Below are positions 4,052 through 5,915 of a stretch of DNA of 5,915 nucleotides, piece after piece; within the stretch, counting starts at the first letter, position 1, and each line of letters begins with the position of its first letter. The notes beneath the pieces are model-generated. The model was not told the origin of the DNA and searched no databases. It was given only the letters and a program-made list of their open reading frames with translations. Origin of the DNA: Trueperaceae bacterium (GTDB lineage: Bacteria > Deinococcota > Deinococci > Deinococcales > Trueperaceae); contig SKMG01000118.1 of assembly GCA_007121175.1 (NCBI GenBank), positions 1 through 5,915 on the forward strand, given 5' to 3'. Both the position numbers and the translations under genes were made by a program.

Positions 4052-5915
4052 ATGGCGTGCTGGTCGCTCCGCATGCTCGGACCGTTCCACGCCGAAGGCA
4101 GCGGCGGGCCGCTCCACGGCTTCCGCTCGGACAAGGTCCGGGCGCTCCTCTGCTACCTCGCGATGAATGTCGGCCGGCCTTGCACGCGCTCGACGCTGGC
4201 CGATCTGCTGTGGCCGGACTACCCGGAGCAGACCGCGCGCAGCAACCTGCGCAACGCGCTGTCGAATCTGCGGCACGTGCTCGACGACCAGCGCGCGGAT
4301 CCGCCGTTCCTCGAACTCACGGACGGAACAGTCATGCCGAATGCGCTGGCGGAGCGCTGGGTCGACGTCGACGCGTTCCACGACCTGCTGCCTGCGGTGT
4401 TCGACGGGGCCGAGGGCGCGCTCGAGCCGGCCGTCGGGGCCCGGCTCGAACAGGCCCTCGCGCTGTACCGCGGCGAGTTCCTGGAGGGCTTCACCGTCGA
4501 GAGCGCGCCGTTCGAAACATGGCTCGCGGACACGCGCGAGCAGCTGCGCCGGGAAGTGCGCGGTGTGGCGCGGGCGCTGGCGCACGCGCAGCTCGACGAC
4601 GTCGCGGCCGCAGCGTCGGCCGCGCGCCGCTGGCTCGCGCTCGACCCATGGGACGAGGCGGCCCACCGACTGCTCATGCGGCTCCTGATGCGGCAGGGGC
4701 AGCGGGCCGAGGCGCTGGCGCAGTTCGAGCTGTGTCGGCAACAGCTTGCAGAGGAGCTCGGCGTCGTGCCCGAGTCCGAGACCTTGCGCCTCTTCGAAGA
4801 GTTGCTCGCCGGCGACCGAGCACCCGAAGCGGCGGATATTGCGGCCGCCTGGCCGGGCCTCGCGCCGCCGGAACGCGAGCGTGAGCCGGCCCCGACCTTC
4901 GTGGCGCGCGAGCGCGAGCTCGCGGCCTTGGCCGAGGCCGCGGAGCGTGCGCTCGCCTCGCGCGGCGGCGTGTTCTTCGTCACGGGCGAGCCCGGGAGCG
5001 GCAAGACCGCGTTGCTGGCGGAGGCTACGCGTCGGGCAGAGGCGGCGCGACCAGAGTTGCTGGTGACCTGGGGCCAGTGCAGCGCCTTCAGCGGTCGAGG
5101 CGATCCGCTCGAGCCCTTCGCGCAGGCGCTGCGCCTGCTCTCGGGAGAGGCCGAAGGACCTCCGGCCATGCGCAGGAGCGGCGCCGAGCCGGCGCGCCGC
5201 TTGTGGCAGTGCTTCCCTCACACCCTGAGCAGCCTGCTCGATGAGGGACCCGACCTCGTGGGCCGCCTCGTGTCAGGCTCGACACTATTGGCGCACGCCC
5301 GCCAGCACCGCGGCGTCAGGCTCGATCAGCTGCAACGACTGCAGCGGCTGGTGGCGCAGTATGCTGCGCAGCCTACGCCACCCTCGCGCACGACGCAGAC
5401 TGGGCTATTCGAGCAGTTCACCAGGTTCTTCCGGCGCCTATCGGAGCATCGGCCACTCGTCCTGGTGCTGGACGATCTCCAATGGATCGATCCCGGCTCG
5501 GCGGCCCTGCTCTTCCACCTGGCTCGAGGGCTCGCCGGCAGCTCCGTGCTGCTTGCCTGCAGCTATCGTGCCGAGGAGGCGGAGCTGCGGCAGGAGACCG
5601 GACCACGCCAGCTCATGGTGGTCAGAGATGAGCTCTTGAGCATCCACGGTGACGTGTCGCTCGACCTCACGAACGCCTCGAGCCCGCACTTCGTCGACGC
5701 CCTGCTGGACAGCGAGCCCAACGCTCTCCAGCGCGACTTCCGCGACCGACTCTACCAGCGGACCGCGGGCAATCCGCTCTTCACCATCGAGCTGCTGCGC
5801 GGCATGCAGTGGCGCGGCGAGCTGATGCGCGACCAACAGGGGCGCTGGGTGGAGGGGCCGGGTTTGAGTTGGGACGCGCTGCCGGCGCGCGTCGAGGCGG
5901 TCATCGATCGGCGCA
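4052..5915 (+). CDS. BTAD-domain winged-helix AAA/STAND ATPase regulator, 3' end outside window
   Basis: 621 codons are visible, open to the edge. In order: an OmpR/SARP-like winged helix (about 4-95) with LRMLGPF, a FRSDKVRALLCYLA helix and TRSTLADLLWPD...ARSNLRNALSNLR (45-74). Next comes the BTAD helical domain (about 100-252), with WVDVDAF, ALYRGEFLEGF, ALDPWDEAAHRLLMRLL and GQRAEALAQFELCRQQL. A linker leads to FVARERELAAL (283-), the usual entry of AAA_16-type ATPases. Walker A is GEPGSGKT (312-319, Lys318) and Walker B is LVLVLDDLQWID with Asp474/Asp475. GNPLFTIELLR (573-583) is typical of MalT/LAL-like and SARP-AAA regulators. It is probably a cytoplasmic activator whose ATPase gates DNA binding. 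The missing C-terminus would usually be TPR-like, sometimes LuxR HTH or cyclase. The start ATG has AAGAGG 5 nt upstream; TTG at 4037 is an alternative. It is divergent from the lipoprotein gene, a candidate target. Confidence 0.9.
   Translation, partial: MACWSLRMLGPFHAEGSGGPLHGFRSDKVRALLCYLAMNVGRPCTRSTLADLLWPDYPEQTARSNLRNALSNLRHVLDDQRADPPFLELTDGTVMPNALAERWVDVDAFHDLLPAVFDGAEGALEPAVGARLEQALALYRGEFLEGFTVESAPFETWLADTREQLRREVRGVARALAHAQLDDVAAAASAARRWLALDPWDEAAHRLLMRLLMRQGQRAEALAQFELCRQQLAEELGVVPESETLRLFEELLAGDRAPEAADIAAAWPGLAPPEREREPAPTFVARERELAALAEAAERALASRGGVFFVTGEPGSGKTALLAEATRRAEAARPELLVTWGQCSAFSGRGDPLEPFAQALRLLSGEAEGPPAMRRSGAEPARRLWQCFPHTLSSLLDEGPDLVGRLVSGSTLLAHARQHRGVRLDQLQRLQRLVAQYAAQPTPPSRTTQTGLFEQFTRFFRRLSEHRPLVLVLDDLQWIDPGSAALLFHLARGLAGSSVLLACSYRAEEAELRQETGPRQLMVVRDELLSIHGDVSLDLTNASSPHFVDALLDSEPNALQRDFRDRLYQRTAGNPLFTIELLRGMQWRGELMRDQQGRWVEGPGLSWDALPARVEAVIDRR

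Noticed and set aside
3871..4884. 337-codon plus-strand open frame overlapping the BTAD-AAA gene
   Set aside because: Its translation is almost entirely Arg/Ala/Gly/Pro, while the true frame from 4052 carries the full set of conserved motifs.
3869..5221. 450-codon open frame on the minus strand opposite the BTAD-AAA gene
   Set aside because: The plus strand in this span encodes clear winged-helix, BTAD and Walker A motifs. The antisense translation is rich in Arg/Ala/Gly with no family motif, a normal G+C-rich shadow.

Overview
This is a G+C-rich bacterial window, about two-thirds G+C by eye, with strong third-position G/C bias in the real genes. It carries no rRNA, tRNA, mobile element or CRISPR array that I can see. 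The gene families present (YCII, RibD/DHFR-like reductase, HxlR regulator with an SCP2-like tail, BTAD-type AAA regulator, lipoprotein) occur together in high-G+C phyla such as Actinomycetota, Chloroflexota and Deinococcota. The sequence alone does not let me choose between them.

Layout. (1) Bases 1-131, plus strand, hold the C-terminal end of a YCII-family protein. (2) Bases 132-241 are a short convergent gap with no convincing hairpin terminator. (3) Bases 242-2135, minus strand, hold a two-gene operon: a nitroreductase-like protein of 425 aa (858-2135) followed by a dihydrofolate-reductase/RibD-C-like protein of about 194 aa (242-826). The junction between them is unusual: a TGATG stop/start overlap, an 11-codon mini-ORF, and a GTGA overlap with the chosen start of the second gene. 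(4) Bases 2136-2283 are a divergent control region. (5) Bases 2284-2979, plus strand, encode an HxlR-family regulator with an SCP2-like C-terminal domain. (6) Bases 2980-3161 are a convergent gap with a 14-nt direct repeat and two small G+C hairpins. (7) Bases 3162-3779, minus strand, encode a small lipoprotein of unknown function. (8) Bases 3780-4051 are a 272-nt divergent non-coding region with a possible -10 element and two overlapping hairpins. (9) From 4052 to the window edge, plus strand, lies the first 621 codons of a large regulator: winged helix, BTAD and AAA/STAND-type ATPase. It has no stop in the window.

How the parts may work together. The HxlR gene is back-to-back with two oxidoreductase-like genes and keeps a cysteine in its N-terminal YGQYCP motif. 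In characterised HxlR relatives (YodB, HypR, QorR) a cysteine in this region senses electrophiles or oxidation, and the targets are often divergent reductase genes. A redox- or electrophile-responsive detoxification module is therefore the most economical reading, as an inference. The lipoprotein and the BTAD-AAA regulator share a second divergent control region and could form a separate regulator/target pair, but nothing in the sequence proves it.

I did not find a clearly undescribed system. The points most worth a second look are the gene junction at 823-860, the HxlR/reductase divergent unit and the lipoprotein/BTAD-AAA divergent pair.
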